From Mesorhizobium sp. (GTDB lineage: Bacteria; Pseudomonadota; Alphaproteobacteria; Rhizobiales; Rhizobiaceae): DNA of 64,000 bases. Of the stretch, positions 55,920-64,000 are shown piece by piece; the first letter of the stretch is position 1; each line of letters begins with the position of its first letter. The stretch covers positions 241,763-305,762 of the forward strand of contig SAQR01000002.1 in assembly GCA_004020365.1 (NCBI GenBank). The letters are read 5' to 3'. The notes under the pieces were generated by a model. It was not told the origin of the DNA, made no database searches, and saw only the letters and a list, made by a program, of their open reading frames with translations. The position numbers were made by a program, and so were the translations under genes.

Positions 55920-58893
55920 GCTGGCGCCCTCCATCCGGATCGTAGAAGACGGGATTGCACAGCTCGACATCATAGTCTTCACCACGCAGCGGATCGTGCG
56001 CATGGACGATCTCTCCGATGCGATCGCGGCCGCGCTCGACAAGCGCCAGCCCGATCCACTGGTCGAGCGTCGGCGAGAAACAGACCGAGGTGATATAGCC
56101 CTGGTCGTTGGCTGGACCGGGTATCTCGCCTTTCGGAATGACATGCGCGCCGGAGCGCAGGCGGCGCGCGCTGTCGGTCGCTTTGATGCCGACCACGACC
56201 TGCCGATCCCTTGCCGCCAGCGCCTCGCGCCCGGCCATGACGCGGCCGATAAAATCCTTCCTTGTCGACATCATCTTGCCCAAGCCGAGATCGGCCGCGG
56301 TCGTCGTGCCGTTCAACTCCGGCCCGGCGACATGACCCTTTTCGATGCGCATGACGCCGAGCGCCTCGGTGCCATAGGGCGTTACGCCGAATTGTTTGCC
56401 GGCTAGCATAAGGTTGCGCACCAGCGCGTCGCCATAGCGGGCCGGAACGGAGATCTCGAACGCCATCTCGCCGGAGAACGAAATGCGGAACAGCCGCGCC
56501 CCGATGCCGCCGCGAAGGGATACCTTCCGCGCACCCATGAATGGAAACGCCTCGTTCGATAAATCCTCGGCTGGATCGACAATTTCGCGAAGCAGGTCCC
56601 GGGTCTTTGGCCCGGCGATCGAGAATTGCGCCCACTGGTCGGATACTGACGTGAGTTGCACGTTGAGTTCTGGGAATAGCACCTGCCGGCAGAATTCGAG
56701 ATGCTGCATCACCGGCCCGGCCTTGGCGGTCGTGGTGGTCAGGAAATAGTGATCTTCGGCCAGCCGCGACGTGGTGCCGTCATCGTAGACCATGCCGTCC
56801 TCGCGCAGCATCAGCCCGTAGCGGGCTTTTCCCACGGCGAGATTGGAGAAGGTGTTGATGTAGACGCGGTCGAGGAAGGCGCCGGCATCCGGGCCGTGCA
56901 CGTCGATCTTGCCAAGCGTCGAGACGTCGCAGAAGCCGACGCCGCCGCGTACCGCCTTGACCTCGCGGATGACCGTTTCCAGCCAGTCCTTCTCGCCGGC
57001 CCGCGGATACCATTGCGCGCGCTTCCACAGGCCGGTGTCGACGAACACCGCGCCCTGTTCGGCCGCCCAGTGATGCGACGGCGTCAGCCGTGTCGCATGA
57101 AAATTCTCGTCGCGATGCTGGCCGGCGAAGGCGCCGATGGCGACCGGCACATAGGGCGGGCGATAGATCGTCGTGCCGGTCTCGGGGATGGATTTACCCG
57201 ATACCGCCGCCATGATCGCGAGGCCGGCGACGTTCGAGGTCTTGCCCTGGTCGGTGGCCATGCCGAGCGTCGTATAGCGCTTCAGATGCTCGACCGATTC
57301 AAAACCTTCGCGCTGCGCCAGTTCGATGTCCGCAGCGGTGACGTCGTGCTGGTAGTCGACAAAGGCTTTGCCTTTGCCGGCAACATGCCAGAGCGGGGTC
57401 AGCGAAAAAGCTTCGTCGTCGGCGACTGGCGGAGCGCCGGCATTGCCATCGCGCCCGGCGCTCTGTGCTGCCGCCGCACCGGCGGCAAACCCCTGGCGAA
57501 GGCAGGCGCCGAGCCCAAAAGCGCCGTTGGCGGCGCCGGCGGCCTCCATGCCGGGAGGCGCGCCGTCCGGGACGAAGGCCGATATATCGTCCTGCCATTT
57601 CGGCCGGCCGCGATGATATGAGGTCAGCCCGACCGCCGGGTTCCAGCCGCCGGAAACGGCCAGCCCGTCGGTTTCGACTTCGGCGCGTGCGCCGCCTGCC
57701 AGCGATATCGAGATTTTCTTGACACCGTCCTTGCCGCCGTCCACCCCGCTGACGAAACCGTTCAAAACGGCAAAGCCGGCTTTGGCGGCGAGCGCGCGAT
57801 GCGCGGCCGACACGTCCGGACGCGCATCGACGACCGCGGCGATCTGCAATCCGGCGCCAAGTGCCGCCTCGACCGTGCGCCAGCCATCCTCATTGTTGGT
57901 GAACAGCGCGATCCGCTTTGCAGGCGTTGCCGAATAGCGCGCGACATAAGTCCGCATCGCCGAAGCCATCATCACGCCGGGCGTGTCGTTGCCGGCAAAG
58001 ACGATCGGCCGTTCGATGGCACCGGCGGCGACGACACAGCGTTTGGCCACGATCCGCCACAGCCGCTGGCGCACCTGATGTTCGGGCGGCGAGGGCAGAT
58101 GATCGTTGACCCGTTCGATCGCGCCATAAGTGCCGCCATCATAGACACCGAACAGCGTCGTGCGGTTCATGATGCGGACGTCGGGCAGCGTGGCGAGTTC
58201 GGCGAGGGTGCGGGAAACCCATTCGGCCGCCGGCATACCGTCGATCGTACCGCCGTCGGCAAGCAGGCGGCCACCAAGCAGAAAATCTTCCTCGCACAGG
58301 ATGACGCGGGCACCGCTGCGACCGGCGGCAAGTGCTGCCGCCAGCCCGGCTGGGCCGGAGCCGGCGATCAGCACATCGCAATGCGCCCAAGCCTTGTCGT
58401 AATGGTCGGGATCGGCAGCGCCCGCGGCGCGGCCGAGACCGGCGGCGCGGCGGATCGCCGGCTCGTAAACCGCTTCCCAGAATTTTGCCGGCCACATGAA
58501 GGTCTTGTAGTAGAAACCGGCGACGAAGATCGACGCGAACAACTGGTTCACTGCCATCAGATCGTGGCGCAGCGACGGCCAGCGGTTCTGGCTGGCGGCT
58601 TCCAGGCCGTCATAAAGTTCTGCCGTGGTCGCCTTGGTGTTCGGCTCGCGGCGCGCGCCCGTGCGCAATTCGACCAGCGCGTTGGGTTCTTCCGAGCCCG
58701 CGGTCAGGATGCCGCGCGGCCGGTGGTATTTGAACGAGCGGCCGACCAGCTTGACGCCATTGGCGATCAGCGCCGAGGCCAGCGTGTCGCCTTGGAAGCC
58801 GGCAAAGGTTTTGCCGTCGAAGCGAAAGTTCAGCGGCGCCGAGCGGTCGATGAGACCGCCTGATGCGAGGCGATTGGGTTGGCTGGTGATCAC
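55912..58893 (-). CDS. mgdC: N-methylglutamate dehydrogenase subunit C (SoxA-like, alpha)
   Basis: A 993-residue large subunit of the heterotetrameric sarcosine oxidase family. The N-terminal ferredoxin-like fold has FRFDGKTFAGFQGDTLASAL and the SFKYHRPRG motif; then comes an NAD-binding domain with DVLIAGSGPAGLAAALAAGR, and a C-terminal GcvT-like folate domain with FSGEMAFEISVPARYG. The GTG at 58893 is the start. It takes the methyl group of N-methylglutamate to tetrahydrofolate, giving 5,10-methylene-THF and glutamate. Sarcosine oxidase itself is the alternative, less likely here by context. Confidence 0.86.
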   Translation of the reverse strand: MITSQPNRLASGGLIDRSAPLNFRFDGKTFAGFQGDTLASALIANGVKLVGRSFKYHRPRGILTAGSEEPNALVELRTGARREPNTKATTAELYDGLEAASQNRWPSLRHDLMAVNQLFASIFVAGFYYKTFMWPAKFWEAVYEPAIRRAAGLGRAAGAADPDHYDKAWAHCDVLIAGSGPAGLAAALAAGRSGARVILCEEDFLLGGRLLADGGTIDGMPAAEWVSRTLAELATLPDVRIMNRTTLFGVYDGGTYGAIERVNDHLPSPPEHQVRQRLWRIVAKRCVVAAGAIERPIVFAGNDTPGVMMASAMRTYVARYSATPAKRIALFTNNEDGWRTVEAALGAGLQIAAVVDARPDVSAAHRALAAKAGFAVLNGFVSGVDGGKDGVKKISISLAGGARAEVETDGLAVSGGWNPAVGLTSYHRGRPKWQDDISAFVPDGAPPGMEAAGAANGAFGLGACLRQGFAAGAAAAQSAGRDGNAGAPPVADDEAFSLTPLWHVAGKGKAFVDYQHDVTAADIELAQREGFESVEHLKRYTTLGMATDQGKTSNVAGLAIMAAVSGKSIPETGTTIYRPPYVPVAIGAFAGQHRDENFHATRLTPSHHWAAEQGAVFVDTGLWKRAQWYPRAGEKDWLETVIREVKAVRGGVGFCDVSTLGKIDVHGPDAGAFLDRVYINTFSNLAVGKARYGLMLREDGMVYDDGTTSRLAEDHYFLTTTTAKAGPVMQHLEFCRQVLFPELNVQLTSVSDQWAQFSIAGPKTRDLLREIVDPAEDLSNEAFPFMGARKVSLRGGIGARLFRISFSGEMAFEISVPARYGDALVRNLMLAGKQFGVTPYGTEALGVMRIEKGHVAGPELNGTTTAADLGLGKMMSTRKDFIGRVMAGREALAARDRQVVVGIKATDSARRLRSGAHVIPKGEIPGPANDQGYITSVCFSPTLDQWIGLALVERGRDRIGEIVHAHDPLRGEDYDVELCNPVFYDPDGGRQRG

Positions 58894-58918
58894 GATTGCC
58901 GGCCTTCATGCAGGAACG

Positions 58919-59040
58919 CCGCGCTGCCCCTAACCCTCCTCCTTGTGGGGAGGGTCGCTGCGAAGCAGCGGGGTGGGGGTGCGGCGCCGACCCCCACCCG
59001 GACCTGCGGTCCGACCTCCCCACAAGGGGGAGGTAGGGGC
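58919..59040. repeat. inverted repeat, family C copy 5, inside the operon
   Basis: GCCCCTAACCCTCCTCCTTG and the inverse around CAAGGGGGAGGTAGGGGC form large arms, with CGCTGCGAAGCAGCGG and GGACCTGCGGTCC hairpins between. It fills most of the 187-base gap between mgdB and mgdC, which in other operons of this type is short. Confidence 0.75.
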
Positions 59041-59080
59041 CTTGCGCTTTCAGCGGCAGCGTTGAGTTGGCTAAGAATAC

Positions 59081-59356
59081 TCATCGCGCCACCTGCCTTG
59101 CACCAACACCCGCCGCCGGCTCGACCGACGAAATCTCGTGCGTCAGCGTGTTGCGTGTGATCTTCAGCCAGGCCCGGCAACCGCCGCCATGGTACCAATA
59201 TTCGCTCATCGCACCGGCAATGTTGTCGCGCAAATAGACATAGTCGAACACCTCGTCTTCCGAGGCGCCGGCGGCCGGACGCACCGGCTTGGCATCGCCC
59301 AGATAGGTGAATTCGCCGAGTTCGCGTTCGCCGCAGAAGGGACAGACAATACGCAT
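59081..59356 (-). CDS. mgdB: N-methylglutamate dehydrogenase subunit B (SoxD-like, delta)
   Basis: A 91-residue zinc-ribbon subunit. Cysteines in MRIVCPFCGERE and the HGGGCRAW motif hold zinc, as in sarcosine oxidase delta. The ATG at 59356 is 14 bases after the mgdA stop. It is a small structural subunit needed for the complex. Confidence 0.85.
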   Translation of the reverse strand: MRIVCPFCGERELGEFTYLGDAKPVRPAAGASEDEVFDYVYLRDNIAGAMSEYWYHGGGCRAWLKITRNTLTHEISSVEPAAGVGARQVAR

Positions 59357-59370
59357 GTTTTTGGCCGTCC

Positions 59371-60624
59371 TCAGTGCAGGTTCGGTTGGGCGCCGACGCC
59401 CTTTTCGTCGATCATTGCACCCCGCCGGAACCGGTCGAGGCGGAAGCGCGCCGCCTCCTTGTGCAGTTCGTCGCGAGCCAGAAGATGAGCAAACACAAGG
59501 CCGGAGCCGGGCGTTGCCTTGAAGCCGCCATAGCACCAGCCGGCATTGAGATAGAGCCCGTCCACCGGCGTCCTGTCGATGATCGGCGAGCCGTCCATCG
59601 ACATGTCCATGATGCCGCCCCACTGGCGCAACAGGCGCACGCGACCGATCATCGGCATCAGCGCCATGCCGCCCTCGCAGACGTCTTCCATCACCGGCAT
59701 GTTGCCGCGCTGGGCATAGGAATTGTAGCCGTCTATGTCGCCGCCGAAGACCAGCCCGCCCTTGTCGGACTGGCTGACATAGAAATGGCCGGCGCCGAAG
59801 GTCATGACATTGGGGATCAGCGGCTTGATCGCCTCGGAGACGAAGGCCTGCAGCACATGGCTTTCAATCGGCAGACGCAATCCAGCCATCGCCGCGACCC
59901 GCGACGAACTGCCGGCGACGGCCATGCCGACCTTGCCGGCGCCGATCGTGCCGCGCGATGTCTCGACGCCGGTCACCCTGCCGGTGGCATCACGCGAAAA
60001 ACCGGTCACCTCGCAATTCTGGATGATATCGACGCCGAGCGCGCTCGCCGCATGGGCGTAGCCCCAGACCACCGCGTCGTGGCGCGCCGTGCCGCCGCGC
60101 CGCTGCAAGAGGCCGCCTTGCACGGGAAAGCGGGCATTGTCGAAGTTCAGGAACGGCATCATCTTCTTGACCGCGGCAAGATCGAGCAGCTCGGCATCGA
60201 TGCCGTTGATGCGCATGGTGTTGCCGCGCCGCGCATAGGCGTCGCGCTGCGCGTCGGAATGATAGAGATTGATGACGCCGCGCTGGCTGACCATCGTGTT
60301 GTAGTTGAGGTCCTGCTCCATGCGCTCCCACAGCTTCATCGACAGCTCGTAGAAGCCGGTATTGCCGGGCAGCCCGTAATTGGAGCGGATGATGGTGGTG
60401 TTGCGGCCGGCATTGCCGGAGCCGATCCAGCCCTTTTCGAGCACGGCGACATTGCTGATGCCGTACTCGCTGGCCAGGAACCATGCCGTTGCCAGGCCGT
60501 GGCCGCCGCCGCCGATGATCACCACGTCATAGTGGTCCTTCGGGCTGACGTCGCGCCAGGTGCGCTGCCAATTCTTGTGGCCGGAAAATGCGGCGCGGGC
60601 GAGGGAGAAGATCGAGTATCTCAT
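59371..60624 (-). CDS. mgdA: N-methylglutamate dehydrogenase subunit A (SoxB-like, beta)
   Basis: A 417-residue FAD-dependent oxidoreductase of the DAO family. The FAD motif YDVVIIGGGGHGLATAWFLA is at about residues 32-51; WIGSGNAGRNTTIIRSNYG follows near residue 70, and GWCYGGFKATPGSG lies near the C terminus. This subunit oxidises the N-methyl group. The ATG at 60624 gives the normal SoxB N terminus (MRYSIFSLARAAFSGHKNWQ). It begins 97 bases after gmaS. Confidence 0.87.
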   Translation of the reverse strand: MRYSIFSLARAAFSGHKNWQRTWRDVSPKDHYDVVIIGGGGHGLATAWFLASEYGISNVAVLEKGWIGSGNAGRNTTIIRSNYGLPGNTGFYELSMKLWERMEQDLNYNTMVSQRGVINLYHSDAQRDAYARRGNTMRINGIDAELLDLAAVKKMMPFLNFDNARFPVQGGLLQRRGGTARHDAVVWGYAHAASALGVDIIQNCEVTGFSRDATGRVTGVETSRGTIGAGKVGMAVAGSSSRVAAMAGLRLPIESHVLQAFVSEAIKPLIPNVMTFGAGHFYVSQSDKGGLVFGGDIDGYNSYAQRGNMPVMEDVCEGGMALMPMIGRVRLLRQWGGIMDMSMDGSPIIDRTPVDGLYLNAGWCYGGFKATPGSGLVFAHLLARDELHKEAARFRLDRFRRGAMIDEKGVGAQPNLH

Positions 60625-60721
60625 GAATCTATTCCGAGGTCGCTCGCGCAGTGCAGGACCTTTCTTGACGCATCGCAATCATCCGAAAACCGCGTTCGTG
60701 GGCTGGCCCACGAATGCCTGC

Positions 60722-62029
60722 TTAGATATCCAGCGTGTGGTCGCGCTCCCACTGGGTGAAGTGGGAAGCATAGGAATTCCATTCCTGGTGCTTCAGCTTT
60801 AGATAAGCCGACGAGAATTCCTCACCCAGCGCCGCCTTGAGCGATTTGTCGTTGTCGAACTCGCGCAATGCATCGAGCAGGTTGAGCGGCAGCTTCGGCG
60901 CGCCCTCCACCGTATGCCCGAACTGGTACATGTCGATGTCGTAGCGCTTGCCCGGATCGGCCTTCGAGCGGATGCCGTCGAGGCCGGCGGCGATGATGAC
61001 CGCCTGCAGCAGATAAGGGTTTGCGGCGCCGTCGGGCAGGCGCAGCTCGAAGCGTCCGGGGCCGGGCACGCGCACCATATGGGTGCGGTTGTTGCCGGTC
61101 CATGTCACCGAGTTCGGCGCCCAGGTGGCGCCCGAAATGGTGCGCGGCGCATTGATGCGCTTGTAGGAATTGACCGTCGGATTGGTGATCGCGGCAAGTG
61201 CCGAGGCATGCTTCATGATGCCGCCGAGAAAATTCCTGCCCTTCGCCGACAGGCCGAGCTCCATGGCGTTGTCGGCAAAGACATTGGTCTTGCCGTCCCT
61301 GTCCCACACCGAGATGTGGGCGTGGCAGCCATTGCCGGTCAGGCCGGGGAATGGTTTTGGCATGAAGGTGGCGCGCAGGCCGTGCTTTTCTGCAACCGAC
61401 CTCACCATGAACTTGAAGAAGGAATGCTTGTCGGCGGTCGCCAGCGCATCGTCGAAGGCCCAGTTCATCTCGAACTGGCCGTTGGCGTCCTCATGGTCGT
61501 TCTGGTAGGCGCCCCAGCCGAGCGCCAGCATGTGGTCGCAGATCTCGGCGATGACATCGTAGCGCCGCATCACCGCCTGCTGGTCGTAGCAGGGCTTTGA
61601 CGCCGTGTCGTATTCGTCGGAAATCGTCTTGCCGTCCGGCGAGATCAGGAAGAACTCGGCCTCGACGCCGGTCTTGACATGCATGCCGTCGCCGGCCGCC
61701 TCGTCGATCAGCCGCCTCAGCGTGTTGCGCGGCGCCTGGGCGACCGATTTTTCGTCCATCATGCAATTGGCGGCAATCCAGGCGACTTCCGGCTTCCACG
61801 GCAGCTGGATGACCGAATCCGGATCCGGCACCGCCAGCATGTCTGGATGCGCTGGAGTCAGGTCGAGCCAAGTGGCAAAGCCGGCAAAGCCGGCGCCGTC
61901 CTTCTGCATGTCGGCGATGGCTTGCGCCGGCACCAGCTTGGCGCGCTGCCCACCGAACAGGTCGGTGTAGGAAATCATGAAATATTTGACGCCGTTCCCT
62001 TTGGCGAAGGCGGCGAGATCGTTCCCCAT
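60722..62029 (-). CDS. gmaS: gamma-glutamylmethylamide synthetase (glutamine synthetase family)
   Basis: A 435-residue member of the glutamine synthetase superfamily. Landmarks are VEAEFFLISPDGK (metal Glu), DANGQFEMNW, MPKPFPGLTGNGCHAHISVW, NSYKRINAPRTISGATWAPN and PGRFELRLPDGAANPY. GmaS joins methylamine to glutamate with ATP. The length is about 30 residues shorter than GlnA and there is no adenylylation Tyr motif near the C terminus. Position between mgsC and mgdA is the standard layout of the pathway, which separates it from ordinary glutamine synthetase. The ATG has a GAGGAAC site. Confidence 0.86.
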   Translation of the reverse strand: MGNDLAAFAKGNGVKYFMISYTDLFGGQRAKLVPAQAIADMQKDGAGFAGFATWLDLTPAHPDMLAVPDPDSVIQLPWKPEVAWIAANCMMDEKSVAQAPRNTLRRLIDEAAGDGMHVKTGVEAEFFLISPDGKTISDEYDTASKPCYDQQAVMRRYDVIAEICDHMLALGWGAYQNDHEDANGQFEMNWAFDDALATADKHSFFKFMVRSVAEKHGLRATFMPKPFPGLTGNGCHAHISVWDRDGKTNVFADNAMELGLSAKGRNFLGGIMKHASALAAITNPTVNSYKRINAPRTISGATWAPNSVTWTGNNRTHMVRVPGPGRFELRLPDGAANPYLLQAVIIAAGLDGIRSKADPGKRYDIDMYQFGHTVEGAPKLPLNLLDALREFDNDKSLKAALGEEFSSAYLKLKHQEWNSYASHFTQWERDHTLDI

Positions 62030-62065
62030 TATAGTTCCTCGCTTATTGGTATTTGGTATTTGCTA

Positions 62066-63394
62066 TCAGAAGCCGTTCTTCCCCGGTATCCAGCTGGTCC
62101 CGGCCAGCGGCACGCCGGCCATGGCGGCGGCTTCGATCGTCAGCGCGACGAGATCCTCGGGCTCGAGATTGTGCAGGCTGTTCTTGCCGCAGGCGCGGGC
62201 AATCGTCTGCGCCTCCAGCGTCATCACCTTGAGATAATTGGCCAGCCGTCGCCCGGCCGCTATCGGATCGAGCCGTTTCATCAGTTCGGGGTCCTGCGTG
62301 GTGATGCCGGCCGGATCGCGGCCCTCATGCCAATCGTCATAGGCGCCGGCGGTGGTGCCGAGCTCGTTGTATTCCGCCTCCCAGCGCGGATCATTGTCGC
62401 CGAGCGCGACAAGTGCGGCGGTGCCGATCGACACCGCGTCGACGCCGAGCGCCAGCGCCTTAGCGACATCGGCGCCGTTGCGGATGCCGCCGGAGATGAT
62501 CAACTGCACCTTGCGGTGCATGCCGAGATCCTGCAGCGCCTGCACCGCCGGCCGAATGCAGGCAAGCGTCGGCTGGCCGACATTCTCGATGAACACTTCC
62601 TGGGTTGCGGCGGTGCCGCCCTGCATGCCGTCGATCACGACGACATCTGCGCCTGATTTCACCGCAAGGGCTGTATCGTAGTAGGGTCGCGCGCCGCCGA
62701 CCTTGACGTAGATCGGCTTTTCCCAATCGGTGATCTCACGCAGTTCCAGGATCTTGATTTCGAGATCGTCGGGCCCGGTCCAGTCGGGGTGGCGCGAGGC
62801 CGAGCGCTGGTCGATGCCCTTGGGCAGCGTGCGCATTTCGGCGACGCGGTCGGAGATTTTTTGGCCAAGCAGCATGCCGCCGCCGCCGGGCTTGGCGCCC
62901 TGGCCGACGACGATCTCGATCGCATCCGCCCGGCGCAAGTCGCGCGGGTTCATGCCGTAGCGCGACGGCAGGTACTGGTAGACCAGCGTCTTGGAATGGC
63001 CGCGCTCTTCCTCGGTCATGCCGCCGTCGCCGGTGGTCGTCGAGGTGCCGGATAGGGTCGCGCCGCGGCCGAGCGCTTCCTTCGCCGGGCCGGACAGCGA
63101 GCCAAAACTCATGCCGGCGATGGTGATCGGGATTTTCAGCTCGATCGGCTTTTTCGCATGGCGCGAGCCCAGCACGACACTGGTGTCGCAGCGCTCGCGA
63201 TAGCCTTCGAGCGGATAGCGCGAGATCGAGGCGCCGAGCACCAGCAGGTCGTCGAAATGCGGCAGCCTGCGCTTGGCGCCAGCGCCGCGAATATCATAGA
63301 TGCCGGTCGCCGCGGCGCGGCGGATCTCGGAAAGCGTGTAGTCGTCGAAGGTCGCGGATTTGCGCGGCGTCGTCGGCGGGTTGCGATAGGTCAT
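62066..63394 (-). CDS. mgsC: N-methylglutamate synthase subunit C (glutamate synthase FMN domain)
   Basis: A 442-residue protein equal to the FMN/2-oxoglutarate-binding domain of glutamate synthase (GltB), with GMSFGSLSGPAKEALGRGAT, VGQGAKPGGGGMLLGQKISD, VKVGGARPYYDTALAVKSGA and VVIDGMQGGTAATQEVF. It transfers the methylamino group from gamma-glutamylmethylamide to a second glutamate, forming N-methylglutamate. It is six bases after the mgsB stop. GlxD of some rhizobia is the same family. Confidence 0.88.
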   Translation of the reverse strand: MTYRNPPTTPRKSATFDDYTLSEIRRAAATGIYDIRGAGAKRRLPHFDDLLVLGASISRYPLEGYRERCDTSVVLGSRHAKKPIELKIPITIAGMSFGSLSGPAKEALGRGATLSGTSTTTGDGGMTEEERGHSKTLVYQYLPSRYGMNPRDLRRADAIEIVVGQGAKPGGGGMLLGQKISDRVAEMRTLPKGIDQRSASRHPDWTGPDDLEIKILELREITDWEKPIYVKVGGARPYYDTALAVKSGADVVVIDGMQGGTAATQEVFIENVGQPTLACIRPAVQALQDLGMHRKVQLIISGGIRNGADVAKALALGVDAVSIGTAALVALGDNDPRWEAEYNELGTTAGAYDDWHEGRDPAGITTQDPELMKRLDPIAAGRRLANYLKVMTLEAQTIARACGKNSLHNLEPEDLVALTIEAAAMAGVPLAGTSWIPGKNGF

Positions 63395-63400
63395 TGAGCC

Positions 63401-64000
63401 TCAATACGCGTCGGCGTTGTCGATGTTGAAATTGTAGAGTGTGCGCGCCGAGCCGTAACGCGTGAACTCCGCCGCCTTGACGCCGGTCACCCCGGCGCGG
63501 TCGAGCAGGCCCTGCAAGAATTCCAGATGCTCGGGCCGCATCTCCTTGGCGATGCAGTCGGCACCGAGGCTGCCGACCTTGCCGCGCACGAACAGCCGCG
63601 CCTCGTAAATGGAATCGCCGAGCGCATCGCCGGCATCGCCCAGCACCACAAGATTGCCGGACTGCGCCATGAAGGCCGACATATGGCCGATATTGCCATG
63701 GACGACGATGTCGATGCCCTTCATCGAAATGCCGCAGCGCGACGACGCGTTACCCTCAATGACCAGCAACCCGCCTCTGCCGGTGGCGCCGGCATATTGG
63801 CTGGCATCGCCTTTGACCGTTATCGAGCCCGACATCATGTTTTCGCCAACGCCCGGTCCGGCCGAGCCATGCACTGTGATGGCGCTGCCGTCGTTCATGC
63901 CGCCGCAATAATAGCCGACGCTGCCGCGGACATCGATGGTGACCGGCTGGTCGACGCCGACGGCGACCGAATGGCTGCCTTTCGGATTGAGCACCTCCCA
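63401..64000 (-). CDS. mgsB: N-methylglutamate synthase subunit B (GltB GXGXG domain), start outside window
   Basis: The last 199 or so codons of a gene that begins beyond base 64000. The residues form the right-handed beta helix of the glutamate synthase alpha-subunit C-terminal (GXGXG) domain, with repeats such as IDVRGSVGYYCGGMNDGSAI, GAGTGRGG-like text (AGATGRGGLLVIEGNASS) and RCGISMKGIDIVVHGNIGH. It ends YNFNIDNADAY. mgsA, the amidotransferase subunit, should lie further right. Confidence 0.86.
   Translation of the reverse strand, partial: WEVLNPKGSHSVAVGVDQPVTIDVRGSVGYYCGGMNDGSAITVHGSAGPGVGENMMSGSITVKGDASQYAGATGRGGLLVIEGNASSRCGISMKGIDIVVHGNIGHMSAFMAQSGNLVVLGDAGDALGDSIYEARLFVRGKVGSLGADCIAKEMRPEHLEFLQGLLDRAGVTGVKAAEFTRYGSARTLYNFNIDNADAY

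Noticed and set aside
55290-60624. Sarcosine oxidase (soxBDAG)
   Set aside because: The subunits look the same, but gmaS and mgsB/mgsC in the same operon make N-methylglutamate dehydrogenase the better name. No glyA or purU beside them supports a sarcosine role.

Overview
The window is GC-rich, gene-dense chromosomal DNA from an alphaproteobacterium of the Rhizobiales, most likely Mesorhizobium or a close relative. The grounds are an erythritol (ery) locus with linked tpiA2/rpiB and class II aldolase genes as in rhizobia and Brucella, many ribose-type ABC sugar importers, an N-methylglutamate pathway operon, and several families of short palindromic intergenic repeats of the kind common in Mesorhizobium. 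No tRNA, rRNA, CRISPR array, phage or complete insertion sequence was seen.

Region 1 (1-9131) handles C4 sugar phosphates. It holds the end of an FGGY kinase (eryA-like), a D-2-hydroxyacid dehydrogenase, eryB and eryC on the plus strand, facing a class II fructose-bisphosphate aldolase. Then come a DeoR regulator, tpiA2 (eryH) and rpiB (eryI), and a convergent dhaK-dhaL pair. Region 2 (9473-14440) is a Tat-exported molybdenum aldehyde oxidoreductase (paoABC type) with an AraC regulator upstream. Region 3 (14604-23413) looks like a D-apiose/D-apionate module: a four-carbon acid sugar kinase (oiaK-like), a RuBisCO-like protein (oiaX-like), a divergent FCD-GntR regulator, a Gfo/Idh/MocA dehydrogenase and a ribose-type ABC importer with a DUF2291 lipoprotein. 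A likely D-apionate oxidoisomerase (apnO-like) lies at 26816-27643. The three promoter regions of these genes share a CTGGTATAAT motif. OiaX is known to make L-erythrulose 1-phosphate, which is the same compound EryB makes, so regions 1 and 3 can converge on EryC, TpiA2 and RpiB to give D-erythrose 4-phosphate.

Region 4 (23980-26582) has a secreted polysaccharide-export-domain protein with a long coiled coil and a glycine-rich secreted protein. Region 5 (27966-38022) contains mtnA-mtnK divergent from a complete ABC sugar importer, then a class II aldolase fused to a short-chain dehydrogenase, and a SorC/DeoR regulator. Together these fit an imported-substrate form of the methylthioribose/5-deoxyribose 'DHAP shunt'. 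Two parDE toxin-antitoxin loci border its right part; one has a broken toxin gene.

Region 6 (38828-52468) is mixed: an acyl-CoA synthetase, an M20 amidohydrolase, a ClpP-fold periplasmic protein, a lysR remnant, a DUF417 membrane protein, a PhzF-family protein, a VOC protein, a TetR-regulated RND efflux pair and an aldehyde dehydrogenase. Region 7 (52656-64000) is a minus-strand operon for methylamine nitrogen use: mgsB (cut by the window end), mgsC, gmaS, the four sarcosine-oxidase-like subunits of N-methylglutamate dehydrogenase, and a DUF1989-DUF1989-GcvT fusion protein. All functions are read from sequence motifs and gene context; no database search was run.
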